A DNA stretch of 8,870 bases. Source: an uncultured Actinomycetes bacterium (GTDB lineage Bacteria; Actinomycetota; Actinomycetes; S36-B12; UBA5976). The first letter of the stretch is position 1. Each line of letters starts with the position of its first letter. Of the stretch, positions 1-7,415 are shown piece after piece. The notes under the pieces were generated by a model that was not told the DNA's origin, ran no database searches, and saw only the letters and a list, made by a program, of their open reading frames with translations. The stretch is taken from the NCBI GenBank assembly GCA_903951185.1, contig CAJBBC010000155.1, forward strand, positions 1 to 8,870. The letters are read 5' to 3'. The translations under genes were made by a program, and so were the position numbers.

Positions 1-1163
1 TCTGAAATATCTGACTTCTCTTTTGGTGTAGTTAAGTCGGCGGCGATAAGTGCAACAACTTCTGTTGAGTCACTCTTATTCGTGCCAATTACCCCAGAAG
101 GTCCACGCTTAGCCCAACCAACTACATAAAGGCCAGCGCTAACTCGGCCATTCACATTCACTACCCGACCATTCTCAAGAGGTAGTTCAGATATTTCTTT
201 TGCTTCATATCCAATGGCGCTTACAACTAAACCGCAGGCGATCGTCATTGTTTGATCGGTAGCAATAACTTTTCCATCTTGAATCTGATTTATTTGAAAA
301 GTAATTTCATGCACTTGTTTATCGCCACTTATTAATGTTGGTGTCGACAAAAAATGTATGTGCAGAGATCTCGGCACATTTTTCTTTGGAGCTTGCGCGA
401 TTGCTAACATCGCTTCTAAGTTTGAATTTAAGTCTTTAGGTATTTCGCCAGCACTCGTTACGCGCGCAAACGCTGCTTCAACTTCATCTTTATCCAGATA
501 GACATCAGTGTGTTCGAGTTTTGGTAACTCGCGAAGTTCTGGTGAAGTAAAAGCTGCATGTTCAGGGCCGCGCCTAGCAAATAAATGTACTTCGCGAATT
601 TTTGAATTATGTAGTGCGCTAAGTGCAGTTAAAGATGTATCAGTTGCATCAAGTTCGCTTGGTTCTATGGCAAGTATCCGAGCAACATCCATTGCTACGT
701 TTCCAGCACCAATGACTACCGCAACTTCACTATCTAGTTGCACAGGTAAATCAACAAAATCTAAATGCGCGTTATACCAAGGCACAAACTCGGCAGCAGA
801 AAATACTCCAGATAAATCCTCGCCAGGTATTCCCAATTTCTTGCCAATGGCTGAACCAGTAGCGATAATTACTGCATCATACTTTTGTTGCAATTCAGTT
901 ATTGAAATATCAACACCAATTTCGACACCGCAAAATAACCGAAAGTTTTCTTCGCTTGCGATTTTTTCAAACACTTTTGAAACTGATTTAATTTTTGGAT
1001 GATCCGGAGCAACACCAGTTCTAACTAACCCCCAAGGCGTTGGTAATTTCTCAAATAGATCGATTCCAATTTTTAGTTCATCCGTTTGAGAATTCTGTAG
1101 GGCTTGGGCAGCGAAGTAACCTGCTGGGCCTGCTCCGACGATTGCTATTCGAAATTCGTTCAC
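1..1163 (-). CDS. fprA: Ferredoxin/adrenodoxin-type NADP+ reductase, C-terminus cut by window edge
   Basis: FAD flavoprotein that moves electrons between NADP(H) and ferredoxin-type partners in the cytoplasm. I translated the minus strand from GTG at 1163 and it stays open to base 1, giving 387 residues. The FAD-binding GAGPAG motif lies at residues 10-15. The adrenodoxin-reductase signature follows at about 43-60 (PWGLVRTGVAPDHPK). The NADP-binding GAGNVA motif is at 152-157, FARRGP is at 195-200, and the family hallmark GWAKRGPSGVIGTNK is at 349-363. FprA proteins run to about 450-460 residues, so roughly 70 C-terminal residues lie outside the window. The start is supported because the FAD motif sits about ten residues in, as is normal; the upstream Shine-Dalgarno is weak (TTAGG). 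It is transcribed divergently from the protease. Family is clear; the physiological redox partner is not visible. Confidence 0.93.
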   Translation of the reverse strand, partial: MNEFRIAIVGAGPAGYFAAQALQNSQTDELKIGIDLFEKLPTPWGLVRTGVAPDHPKIKSVSKVFEKIASEENFRLFCGVEIGVDISITELQQKYDAVIIATGSAIGKKLGIPGEDLSGVFSAAEFVPWYNAHLDFVDLPVQLDSEVAVVIGAGNVAMDVARILAIEPSELDATDTSLTALSALHNSKIREVHLFARRGPEHAAFTSPELRELPKLEHTDVYLDKDEVEAAFARVTSAGEIPKDLNSNLEAMLAIAQAPKKNVPRSLHIHFLSTPTLISGDKQVHEITFQINQIQDGKVIATDQTMTIACGLVVSAIGYEAKEISELPLENGRVVNVNGRVSAGLYVVGWAKRGPSGVIGTNKSDSTEVVALIAADLTTPKEKSDIS

Positions 1164-1265
1164 AATTTACCTAAGTAATAAGGGTTTTCAATTCAACCTC
1201 ATTCTAACTGTTTTAAAGTTCGACATACTTAGTTATTAAGTACTTAGCTGTTGATACGGGGTGAC
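1164..1265. promoter_or_regulatory. Divergent intergenic region with clustered TAAGTA/TACTTA half-sites
   Basis: This gap must hold the promoters of both fprA (minus) and the protease (plus). TAAGTA occurs at 1172-1177 and 1237-1242, and its complement TACTTA at 1226-1231 and 1241-1246. The last two overlap as a perfect 10-bp palindrome TAAGTACTTA (1237-1246). A possible fprA -10 box, TAGAAT on the minus strand (1201-1206), has no convincing -35. For the protease, TTCGAC (1219-1224) and TACTTA (1241-1246), 16 bp apart, are the best weak pair. That pair would place the transcript start only about 10-15 nt before the GTG at 1266. Promoter calls are weak; the repeat cluster is directly visible. 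Confidence 0.35.
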
Positions 1266-4094
1266 GTGAACAGTTCAACTCAATTTCGCTTTGCGAAAGT
1301 TTTGACACTGACTTTAAGCAGTGCAATTTTATTGTTTGGGTTCACCCCGCCAAGTTGGGCTGCCGACGAACCACAAACCACAATGGATGTTGCATCTATG
1401 TACATTCCAATGACGCCGACAAATAATCGTTGGGCTTATGACTTAATAAAATCAAACTTGGTAAATACAGCTGGGATAACCGGATCCGGTATAAAAATTG
1501 CATTACTTGATAACGGTATTGACCAGAGAGTTACTAAAATTTCTTCAAAAGTTATCGGTCGTTACGATGCAACTTATTCGGTGTCAGGACAAAATGACCA
1601 TGGCACTGGCACCTCAAGTATTATCGCAGCCGATCCAGTACCCGAAGCAGGTATTGGTGGAGTTGCACCTGGCGCATCGATACTTGATGTTCGAGTTTGT
1701 TTAAACACTCAGTGCCGAACTGAATGGATTATTGATGGTTTGGAATGGGCGATAGCCAACGGTGCAAATGTAATCAGTATGAGTCTTGGTGGCTCGCCGG
1801 TTGTTGAACCAGCAACAGCAAAATTAATTCAAGAAGCAACTGCCCAAGGAATCACTGTCGTAGTTGCTGCAGGTAACTTTGCATGCACCCCGACCTATAC
1901 AAATGGCAGTCAAACTTGGATTCGCAATTGCACGCAAACTTCAATTCCTGGAAGTTTTCCAGGTTCGCAATCGGTTCCAGGATTAATTACCGTTGGTGCA
2001 ATCGGCCGGGACTTAACGCGAAATAGTTACTCCAACTATGGGCCACAAGTCGATCTAGTCGCTCCTGGGACTGAAGTTGCAACTTTTAATCCGTGGGGTC
2101 CAAATGCATATTTTGCTGGAACATCAGCCGCAACTCCGTTAGTGGCAGGAGTCGTCGCTTTAATTAAACAAGCTGCGCCAACTGCCACACCTGAACAAAT
2201 ACAAGCTATTTTGCAAGCTACTACAGATGATCCCGTTACAACTATTTTGGATGTTTGGGAAAGTTGCACTTTAGTTAGCAATGCTTGGCAATGTAGTGGA
2301 CTTTCACCGGCAAGATGGTCGCCGCGTTATTACACCGGAGCTGGAATAGTTAATGCGCAATCTGCTGTAGCGCTTGCATCTCAACTTGCTTCAGGTGTTT
2401 TAGTTTCGGGAACTACAGCAAGTGTTCAAGATTCGGCCATCAATCTTGATTGGTCGGCTGCTGTTTTAGGAGCGGGGCCATACCGCGTAAATGTTGATGG
2501 GGCTCAAGTAACTGAAACTTCTAGTACAAATTACCAAGTTTCGGGACTTAATAATTTAAGCCAATACTCAATTCAAATTGTTAGCGCTTCTGGCGCAGCA
2601 ACTATTCCACTAGTTGCCACACCAACAAACGCAACAGCTCAACTAACTCCAATAATTTCTGTTCCGCAGGCTTACCACAGTGCGGTTTATTTAAGTGTAG
2701 ACAGCGAACCGTCATCAAATGTCGGGGTACTTTCCTTAAATAACGGAGATCGCGTCACTTGTACAAGATCAGGTACGAGTTTTCGCTTTGATTGCACATA
2801 CGCCATGCCATCAAATTCAATTAGTGGAACATTTAGTTATGCCGACCCAAGTGGAAATTTTGGCGCAGCGTCTAATTCTTTAACTTGGAATTACACCGGT
2901 TTAGCCGCAACAAGTTCTGTAACAATTTCTGTTTTAAGTGAAACTTCAATTTCCGCTAGTTGGAGTGCAATTACTGGTGCAACTCACTACTGCTATTACG
3001 ATGCTGGCGCTGGTGCATGGATACCAACTACTAATACCTCAGCACAAATTTCTGGCGTTAAAGCCGGTATGCCGCAAACATTTACGGTTTATGCAATCAA
3101 TTCAAGTTGCAATTCAGCTGCTGGCATCATTTCGCCGACGTATTGGTATTTGCCGTTTGGTCAAGCATTACTTGCACCAACAAATTTAATCGCCCAAGAA
3201 CTAAGTTCAACTGGAACGAATATCAACTTCACTGCGCCGGCAGGTGCCGACCGATATGCGGTTTATCGTTCAGATGGAAAAAACTGGATTACTGAATCTG
3301 GCGCTACTTTTGTGAATGACATATATGCAAACGCAGACATAGGTAGATCTTTCACTTATTGGATTACCGCTATTGATGATGTGCAATACGGCTCGCAATA
3401 CGGTGCAATCTCGGCAGGTATTTCAATTACTGTTCCTGCGGCAAGTGTTCAAAACTCAGCACCATCGCAAGGTTCTGCACAACCATCTTCTGGTGGTGGC
3501 CCAATCGCAGCACCAGCAGCCTCAGGCGGTGGATCTGCTTCTGGATACCTGCCACCGAGCACAGTTGTTTATAACCAAAAACTTAAACCAAACTCAGTAT
3601 CAATAATTCCTAGCGCACCCCGCTTCCAGGTCGGCTCAACCATTCGACTCACATCTAGAGCTAAATCTGGCGGTCGAGTAGATATCACGGTGGCTGGCGC
3701 CTGCGTAATAGCCAGTAAATCTGGTTCAAGCACAACAATTCGAGCAACTGATATTGGTAAGTGCCAAATCTATGGTCTGGCTCAGGGTAATTCTAAATTC
3801 AATGCCGCTGACAAATATCTAACAATTATGTCTTCATTCGCGCTAGACACTATTCGAGTTAGTGCCCCATCGAGAGCAAAATTAGGTAAAGCATTTAAAG
3901 TAAGCGTCACTACTAAATCCAAAAAAGATTTAACGTGGACAGCTAGCGGATCGTGTTCGTTTATTTCTCAATCAAATAGCGCAGCGATGTTAAGTGCTAC
4001 CGGCGGACCAGGTAATTGCTTGGTAAGCGCAGCGACCACTGAAGATGGACGCTGGTCACCTGTTGGTAAGACAGTAAAAGTTAGCGTTCGTTAG
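1266..4094 (+). CDS. Secreted subtilisin-like (S8) serine protease with FN3-like and C-terminal Ig-like repeat modules
   Basis: Predicted exported endopeptidase of 942 residues. A signal peptide covers about residues 1-32 (basic n-region, hydrophobic core, SWA/AD cleavage site). The S8 domain spans about 60-375: catalytic Asp82 in LLDNGID, His112 in NDHGTGTS, oxyanion Asn204 in AAGN, and Ser287 in AGTSAATP. All are in canonical order. Cys145/150, 207/222 and 334/343 could form disulfides. Fibronectin-III-like beta domains follow at about 380-455, 550-630 and 635-725, with another beta-rich stretch at about 460-545. A Gly/Ser/Pro-rich linker (about 730-765) leads to two homologous Ig-like repeats (about 777-855 and 861-942), each with a Cys pair. 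There is no LPXTG motif or C-terminal membrane segment, so it is probably released or held non-covalently. I prefer GTG at 1266 (GGGG four bases upstream) over the in-frame TTG at 1251, which lacks a Shine-Dalgarno. The D-box reads DNG where DTG/DSG is usual. Likely role is extracellular protein degradation; substrate unknown. Confidence 0.92.
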   Translation: MNSSTQFRFAKVLTLTLSSAILLFGFTPPSWAADEPQTTMDVASMYIPMTPTNNRWAYDLIKSNLVNTAGITGSGIKIALLDNGIDQRVTKISSKVIGRYDATYSVSGQNDHGTGTSSIIAADPVPEAGIGGVAPGASILDVRVCLNTQCRTEWIIDGLEWAIANGANVISMSLGGSPVVEPATAKLIQEATAQGITVVVAAGNFACTPTYTNGSQTWIRNCTQTSIPGSFPGSQSVPGLITVGAIGRDLTRNSYSNYGPQVDLVAPGTEVATFNPWGPNAYFAGTSAATPLVAGVVALIKQAAPTATPEQIQAILQATTDDPVTTILDVWESCTLVSNAWQCSGLSPARWSPRYYTGAGIVNAQSAVALASQLASGVLVSGTTASVQDSAINLDWSAAVLGAGPYRVNVDGAQVTETSSTNYQVSGLNNLSQYSIQIVSASGAATIPLVATPTNATAQLTPIISVPQAYHSAVYLSVDSEPSSNVGVLSLNNGDRVTCTRSGTSFRFDCTYAMPSNSISGTFSYADPSGNFGAASNSLTWNYTGLAATSSVTISVLSETSISASWSAITGATHYCYYDAGAGAWIPTTNTSAQISGVKAGMPQTFTVYAINSSCNSAAGIISPTYWYLPFGQALLAPTNLIAQELSSTGTNINFTAPAGADRYAVYRSDGKNWITESGATFVNDIYANADIGRSFTYWITAIDDVQYGSQYGAISAGISITVPAASVQNSAPSQGSAQPSSGGGPIAAPAASGGGSASGYLPPSTVVYNQKLKPNSVSIIPSAPRFQVGSTIRLTSRAKSGGRVDITVAGACVIASKSGSSTTIRATDIGKCQIYGLAQGNSKFNAADKYLTIMSSFALDTIRVSAPSRAKLGKAFKVSVTTKSKKDLTWTASGSCSFISQSNSAAMLSATGGPGNCLVSAATTEDGRWSPVGKTVKVSVR

Positions 4095-4217
4095 ATTTTC
4101 TGCTACTTTATAAATTTCCTTACTGGAGAAAGGATTAGAATCGTTGACTGCCTAAGTGATAAAAGGGCAATTCTCTTACAGGGTTCACTAATGGTTCCAT
4201 AAATAGCTAGTTTTTGA

Positions 4218-4250
4218 TTTTGCCCACAAAAAGCATTTTTGGGTACAAAA
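4218..4250 (+). terminator. Extended hairpin, possible 3' end of the protease transcript
   Basis: The arms pair in three segments: TTTTG with CAAAA, CCCA with TGGG, and AAAA with TTTT. They close on an AGCA loop. A one-base bulge (C4227) and a two-base bulge (TA 4244-4245) interrupt the stem, giving about 13 base pairs in 33 nt. It lies about 125 nt after the protease stop. No U-tract follows on the plus strand, so a classic intrinsic terminator is not established. It could instead be a transcript-stabilising hairpin. Confidence 0.35.
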
Positions 4251-4278
4251 CTTGAATGCTCTACCTCTCGTTGCATTC

Positions 4279-4337
4279 GAGTTGAAATCTCTGATTGCTC
4301 GAAAAGCGCAACTTTATCAGATTCAATTTCACCACTC
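4279..4337. repeat. Long imperfect inverted repeat upstream of aceB
   Basis: The left arm segments GAGT (4279-4282), TGAAAT (4283-4288), TCTGAT (4290-4295) and TGC (4296-4298) are matched in mirror order. The right-arm partners are GCA (4308-4310), ATCAGA (4316-4321), ATTTCA (4326-4331) and ACTC (4334-4337). This gives about 19 pairs with bulges, mostly in the right arm, and a nine-base loop. It ends about 30 bp before the TATAAT box. It would therefore be DNA upstream of that promoter (an operator-like element) unless transcription starts further upstream. Confidence 0.45.
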
Positions 4338-4367
4338 CAGTAAAAGGGTTTAATGGCAAAGTCACCT

Positions 4368-4373
4368 TATAAT
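4368..4373 (+). promoter_or_regulatory. Candidate -10 box for aceB
   Basis: A perfect TATAAT hexamer lies 65 bases before the aceB start codon, which predicts a leader of about 55-60 nt. No good -35 is present at 16-18 bp spacing (the sequence there is about AGGGTT). Activity may therefore depend on an activator, perhaps one acting at the inverted repeat just upstream. Confidence 0.45.
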
Positions 4374-4426
4374 ATGAAGTGAGTCAAATACTTTTAAATC
4401 AACCAGCTTAAACTTCAGATAATTAT

Positions 4427-4434
4427 GAGGAGGT
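4427..4434 (+). promoter_or_regulatory. Strong Shine-Dalgarno fixing the TTG start of aceB
   Basis: GAGGAGGT sits five bases before TTG at 4439. It is the best ribosome-binding site in the window. It decides the start, because the nearby ATG at 4425 is out of frame and overlaps the site. Confidence 0.8.
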
Positions 4435-4438
4435 CGCT

Positions 4439-6022
4439 TTGAGAATTACTGGTGCTCTCTCCGATGAGACTGAAGAGATTTTAACGCCAGAGGCTGTGGC
4501 TTTCGTTTTGGAACTAAGTGCTAAATTTCAACCTCGACTATCGGAATTGCTTGGGGAGCGGATTGTTCGCCGCAAAAGAATCTCTAGACATGGGTTTGAT
4601 GGGAACGATTCCATAAATCACGAAATACGCTCCCAGGATTGGAAAGTTGCCCCTCACCCTCCACAGTTACTTGATCGGCGAGTCGAGATAACTGGTCCAA
4701 CTGAAGCCAAGATGGCAATTAATGCACTTAATTCTGGAGCAAAGGTCTGGCTTGCCGATCTGGAAGACTCAAACACTCCGCATTGGGAAAACGTAATAAA
4801 TAGTCAAATTGTCTTAAAACGAGTTTCCACACATACACTAACTTTTGAGCAACAAAACGGTAAACAATATAAGTTAAATGCCCTTGCTGAAACTGCACAA
4901 ACTATTGTTCGGCCGCGTGGTTTGCATATGCTTGAGCGAAATGTTCTAGTCAATGAAGTTCCGTTACCCGCTGCCTTTTTTGACGCTGGTTTGTACTTAT
5001 TTCACAACCACAATCAGCTCGCTTCTGTAGGAAAGGCTCCTTTGTTTTATTTGCCAAAACTTGAAAGTGAGTTTGAAGCCAGACTATGGAATGATTTTTT
5101 TGTAGAAGCCCAAGCTAGTCTTGGTATCTCCTACGGAACAATCAGGTCAACAGTACTAATCGAAACAATTACTGCAGCATTCAAAATGGAAGAAATTTTA
5201 TTCGAATTGAAAGATCACATTAGTGGATTAAATGCTGGAAGATGGGATTATTTGTTTTCAATCATTAAAACATTTCGTGATGCTGGTCAAGAATTTATCC
5301 TTCCAGATCGTGATCAAATAACTATGAATGCTCCATTTATGCAGACATATGCTCAGGCTATGGTGCATTCCTGCCATAAACGTGGTGCAATGGCAATTGG
5401 TGGGATGGCTGCGTTTATTCCAATCAAGAATAATTCTGAGTTAAATATGATTGCTTTAGAAAAAGTGCGTAAAGATAAAGAGCGAGAAGTAAATCAAGGA
5501 TTCGATGGCAGTTGGGTCGCCCATCCCGGACTTGTCGATATCTGTAAAGGTATTTTTGATTCAACGTTAAAAAATAAATTAAATCAAATTGATAGACAAG
5601 TTGATTTGCCTCTTGATTTCCCCAATTCATTAGTCGACTTAAGGTCCGTGAAGGGCACTGTTACAAAATCTGGACTTGTAAATAATGTTGAAGTTAGTGT
5701 TCGATATCTAATGGCATGGCTCGCAGGAAGTGGTGCCGTGGCCATAAACAATCTAATGGAAGACGCTGCAACTGTAGAAATATCTAGATCACAAATTTGG
5801 CAACAAGTAAAGAATTCAGTGAAATTTGAGGACACGGGCGAAGTTTGCACCACGGAACTTGTTAATGATGTGATAGATAGAATCTATGCAAAACTCATCA
5901 CTGAGACTTGTTCTGAGCATGAGATTGAACGAGCAATTAATCTTTTCAGAGAGGTATCTTTGGCTGAAGATTTTCTAGAATTTATTACACCAAAAGCTAG
6001 TGAGTTAATCGACGTAAACTAA
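4439..6022 (+). CDS. aceB: Malate synthase A (EC 2.3.3.9)
   Basis: Cytoplasmic enzyme that condenses glyoxylate with acetyl-CoA and water to give malate and CoA. At 527 residues it is the A isoform (about 530), not the longer G isoform (about 720). Visible landmarks are the N-terminal HPPQLLDRRVEITGP stretch (73-87), LADLEDSNTP (105-114), and TIVRPRGLHMLE (155-166) with active-site Arg158. Mg-binding Glu242 and Asp270 lie in LIETITAAFKMEE and NAGRWDY. The C-terminal signature MEDAATVEISRSQIWQQ (440-456) supplies the catalytic Asp442. All expected catalytic positions are present, so it should be active. Translation starts at TTG, five bases after GAGGAGGT. No isocitrate lyase is visible next to it. 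The glyoxylate it uses may therefore come from amine, glycine or ureide breakdown, which fits the convergent catabolic operon at its 3' side. Its stop is one base from the stop of the opposing hydantoinase gene. Confidence 0.96.
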   Translation: MRITGALSDETEEILTPEAVAFVLELSAKFQPRLSELLGERIVRRKRISRHGFDGNDSINHEIRSQDWKVAPHPPQLLDRRVEITGPTEAKMAINALNSGAKVWLADLEDSNTPHWENVINSQIVLKRVSTHTLTFEQQNGKQYKLNALAETAQTIVRPRGLHMLERNVLVNEVPLPAAFFDAGLYLFHNHNQLASVGKAPLFYLPKLESEFEARLWNDFFVEAQASLGISYGTIRSTVLIETITAAFKMEEILFELKDHISGLNAGRWDYLFSIIKTFRDAGQEFILPDRDQITMNAPFMQTYAQAMVHSCHKRGAMAIGGMAAFIPIKNNSELNMIALEKVRKDKEREVNQGFDGSWVAHPGLVDICKGIFDSTLKNKLNQIDRQVDLPLDFPNSLVDLRSVKGTVTKSGLVNNVEVSVRYLMAWLAGSGAVAINNLMEDAATVEISRSQIWQQVKNSVKFEDTGEVCTTELVNDVIDRIYAKLITETCSEHEIERAINLFREVSLAEDFLEFITPKASELIDVN

Positions 6023-6023
6023 A

Positions 6024-7415
6024 TTACTTTAAATTAAAGTTAATCATCTCTGCAGATATGAATTTGCCAATCTTGTTTTTCTCTAATGGTTGAGAATTCT
6101 TGGCCACAATAGTGCCTCGGACATAAGTCGCAATGTGTTTAGCGCTTGTCTCAATCCCTTCATATGGCGTGTAATCTGTTGCCATGTGCAGGCTAGTGCC
6201 TGTGATGGTATGTTTCGAGTTTAAATCCCAAAGAACTATATCTGCGTCAGAACCAGGTGCAATTATTCCTTTTTTCGGGAAGAGCCCATTAAGTTTTGCT
6301 GGGTTTGTCGAGGAAATCGCTACAAATCTCTCGATTGGCAATCCCCATTGCATTACTAGTTTTCCAAGTCCAACAGAAATTCTAGTTTCGACGCCAGGAA
6401 GCCCATTAGGCATGTATCTAACATCATGCTTAACTAATTCTTTTTGTTCAAGGTTGTAGCAACAATGATCACTGCCTAGCGTGTCAACATCACCATTTTT
6501 TAAGACCTCTAACAGTGCGTCGACAGTTTCTCTGCTTCTTATCGGAGGACAGCAGACAAATCGCTCGGGATTCTCAGATTCATAAACTGAATCATCTAGA
6601 ACCAAATGATGAAGAACTGACTCACTAAACACAGAGCGCCCAAAAGCTTTTGAATGAGCTACTTGATCTACAGCACCGCGACATGATTGATGTACGAAAT
6701 AAACTGGCGCTCCAATAGTTTCAGCCATTGCAATAACTTCGGCCACTGAAATAGTTTCAGCAAGTTCACTTCGGGTTCGATGATGAAATGAACTATCTAT
6801 TTGATTATTCTGAATAGCAACAAGTTGATTTTCAGAAATAATGTGGTCGGCTTCACTATGTACGTAGACCATTCCTCCAATTTTTAATAATCCCTTCATA
6901 ACTTCCATAATTGTTTCTGAATTCGCCATTACCTCGCCCCGATAAGTTGTGAACATCTTTATTGTTCGAACACCCTGGGCTTCGAACTCAGAAACGATTT
7001 CGTTAACATCACTATTCAAGTTAACAATGCATCCGTGCATTGCAGAATCACAAAATGAATTGTGAATTCGTTTTTTTTGGCGCATTAAAGCTTCAAGTGA
7101 TGATTCCCCTAATTCAGGAATTGCAAAATCAACAATCGTAGTTGTTCCACCACAAACTGCTGCTCGAGTGGCTTCTTCATAATTATCGAGTGAGGTGAAC
7201 TGACCTGAAGTGAATCCAACGTGACAATGTGGATCAACACCTCCAGGAAGTATGTGCAGACCAGTTGCATCTACCACTGTAGTATTTGCTGAATCTGAAT
7301 CAATAAATGTTCCACGTTGAAATAGCCCCGTGATTAATTGATTCTCAACTAAAATATCTAGTTCGGCTGAAAGATTGCTATTAACAACGATGCCATTTTG
7401 GAAAAGAGTTTTCAA
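6024..7415 (-). CDS. hydA: Dihydropyrimidinase / D-hydantoinase family cyclic-amide hydrolase
   Basis: Metal-dependent amidohydrolase that opens cyclic ureides (dihydropyrimidines or hydantoins) to N-carbamoyl amino acids. It has 463 residues, the usual family length. Metal ligands are visible: His63 and His65 in GGVDPHCH, Lys153 in TIKMFTTYR (the carbamylated lysine position) with Tyr158 five residues on, His186 in VYVHSE, His242 in YFVHQS, and Asp316 in LGSDH. The substrate-loop signature PNGLPGVETR (336-345) favours hydantoinase/dihydropyrimidinase over allantoinase or dihydroorotase. Several positions differ from common members: DPHCH for DPHTH, TTYR for MAYK, and SDHCCY for TDHCPF. Exact substrate is therefore open. 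Its TTG start (7413-7415) overlaps the upstream gene's TGA in TTGA, with AAGGA six bases before it, so the two are probably translationally coupled. It is the last gene of the minus-strand run. Confidence 0.9.
   Translation of the reverse strand: MKTLFQNGIVVNSNLSAELDILVENQLITGLFQRGTFIDSDSANTTVVDATGLHILPGGVDPHCHVGFTSGQFTSLDNYEEATRAAVCGGTTTIVDFAIPELGESSLEALMRQKKRIHNSFCDSAMHGCIVNLNSDVNEIVSEFEAQGVRTIKMFTTYRGEVMANSETIMEVMKGLLKIGGMVYVHSEADHIISENQLVAIQNNQIDSSFHHRTRSELAETISVAEVIAMAETIGAPVYFVHQSCRGAVDQVAHSKAFGRSVFSESVLHHLVLDDSVYESENPERFVCCPPIRSRETVDALLEVLKNGDVDTLGSDHCCYNLEQKELVKHDVRYMPNGLPGVETRISVGLGKLVMQWGLPIERFVAISSTNPAKLNGLFPKKGIIAPGSDADIVLWDLNSKHTITGTSLHMATDYTPYEGIETSAKHIATYVRGTIVAKNSQPLEKNKIGKFISAEMINFNLK

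Larger units (their letters stand above)
4095..4438. other. 344-nt intergenic region, structured, no credible gene
   Basis: I see no open frame worth calling on either strand. It contains an extended hairpin (4218-4250), a longer imperfect inverted repeat (4279-4337), a TATAAT box (4368-4373) and the aceB Shine-Dalgarno (4427-4434). In addition, TTACTGGAG (4120-4128) and CTCCAGTAA (4335-4343) are perfect reverse complements. If transcribed together they could close a multi-hairpin fold, but a 9-bp match over this length is not rare by chance. A weaker hairpin with AGAAT/ATTCT arms (4137-4141 with 4170-4174) lies near the protease stop. The region may serve as the protease 3' end, an aceB control region, or an unrecognised RNA. 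Confidence 0.6.

Noticed and set aside
508..1002. Open frame of 164 codons on the plus strand
   Set aside because: It lies wholly inside fprA on the opposite strand, has a Ser/Thr-rich composition typical of antisense reading, and shows no recognisable motif.
1498..3606. Several short open frames on both strands inside the protease gene
   Set aside because: They are in other frames of a gene with an intact catalytic triad and signal peptide, and show no motifs or ribosome-binding sites.
4144..4149. TTGACT as a -35 box
   Set aside because: No acceptable -10 hexamer occurs 16-18 bp downstream.
4123..4200. Possible glycine riboswitch upstream of malate synthase
   Set aside because: Some SAR11 malate synthase genes are controlled this way. 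GGAGAA, AAGGGCAA and TTCTCT appear in a suggestive order, but the conserved CUCUCAGG...GGAC segment is missing and a TATAAT box lies between this stretch and aceB. A search with Rfam model RF00504 would settle it.
4191..4200. Short inverted repeat ATGGTTCCAT
   Set aside because: Four-base arms are expected by chance.
5424..5853. Two minus-strand open frames inside aceB
   Set aside because: They overlap the most conserved part of malate synthase, including its catalytic signature, so they are antisense shadows.
6026..6040. 15-nt palindrome ACTTTAAATTAAAGT as a bidirectional terminator
   Set aside because: It is entirely A/T in its core, pairs weakly, and lies within the last codons of the hydantoinase, so it is probably a compositional accident.
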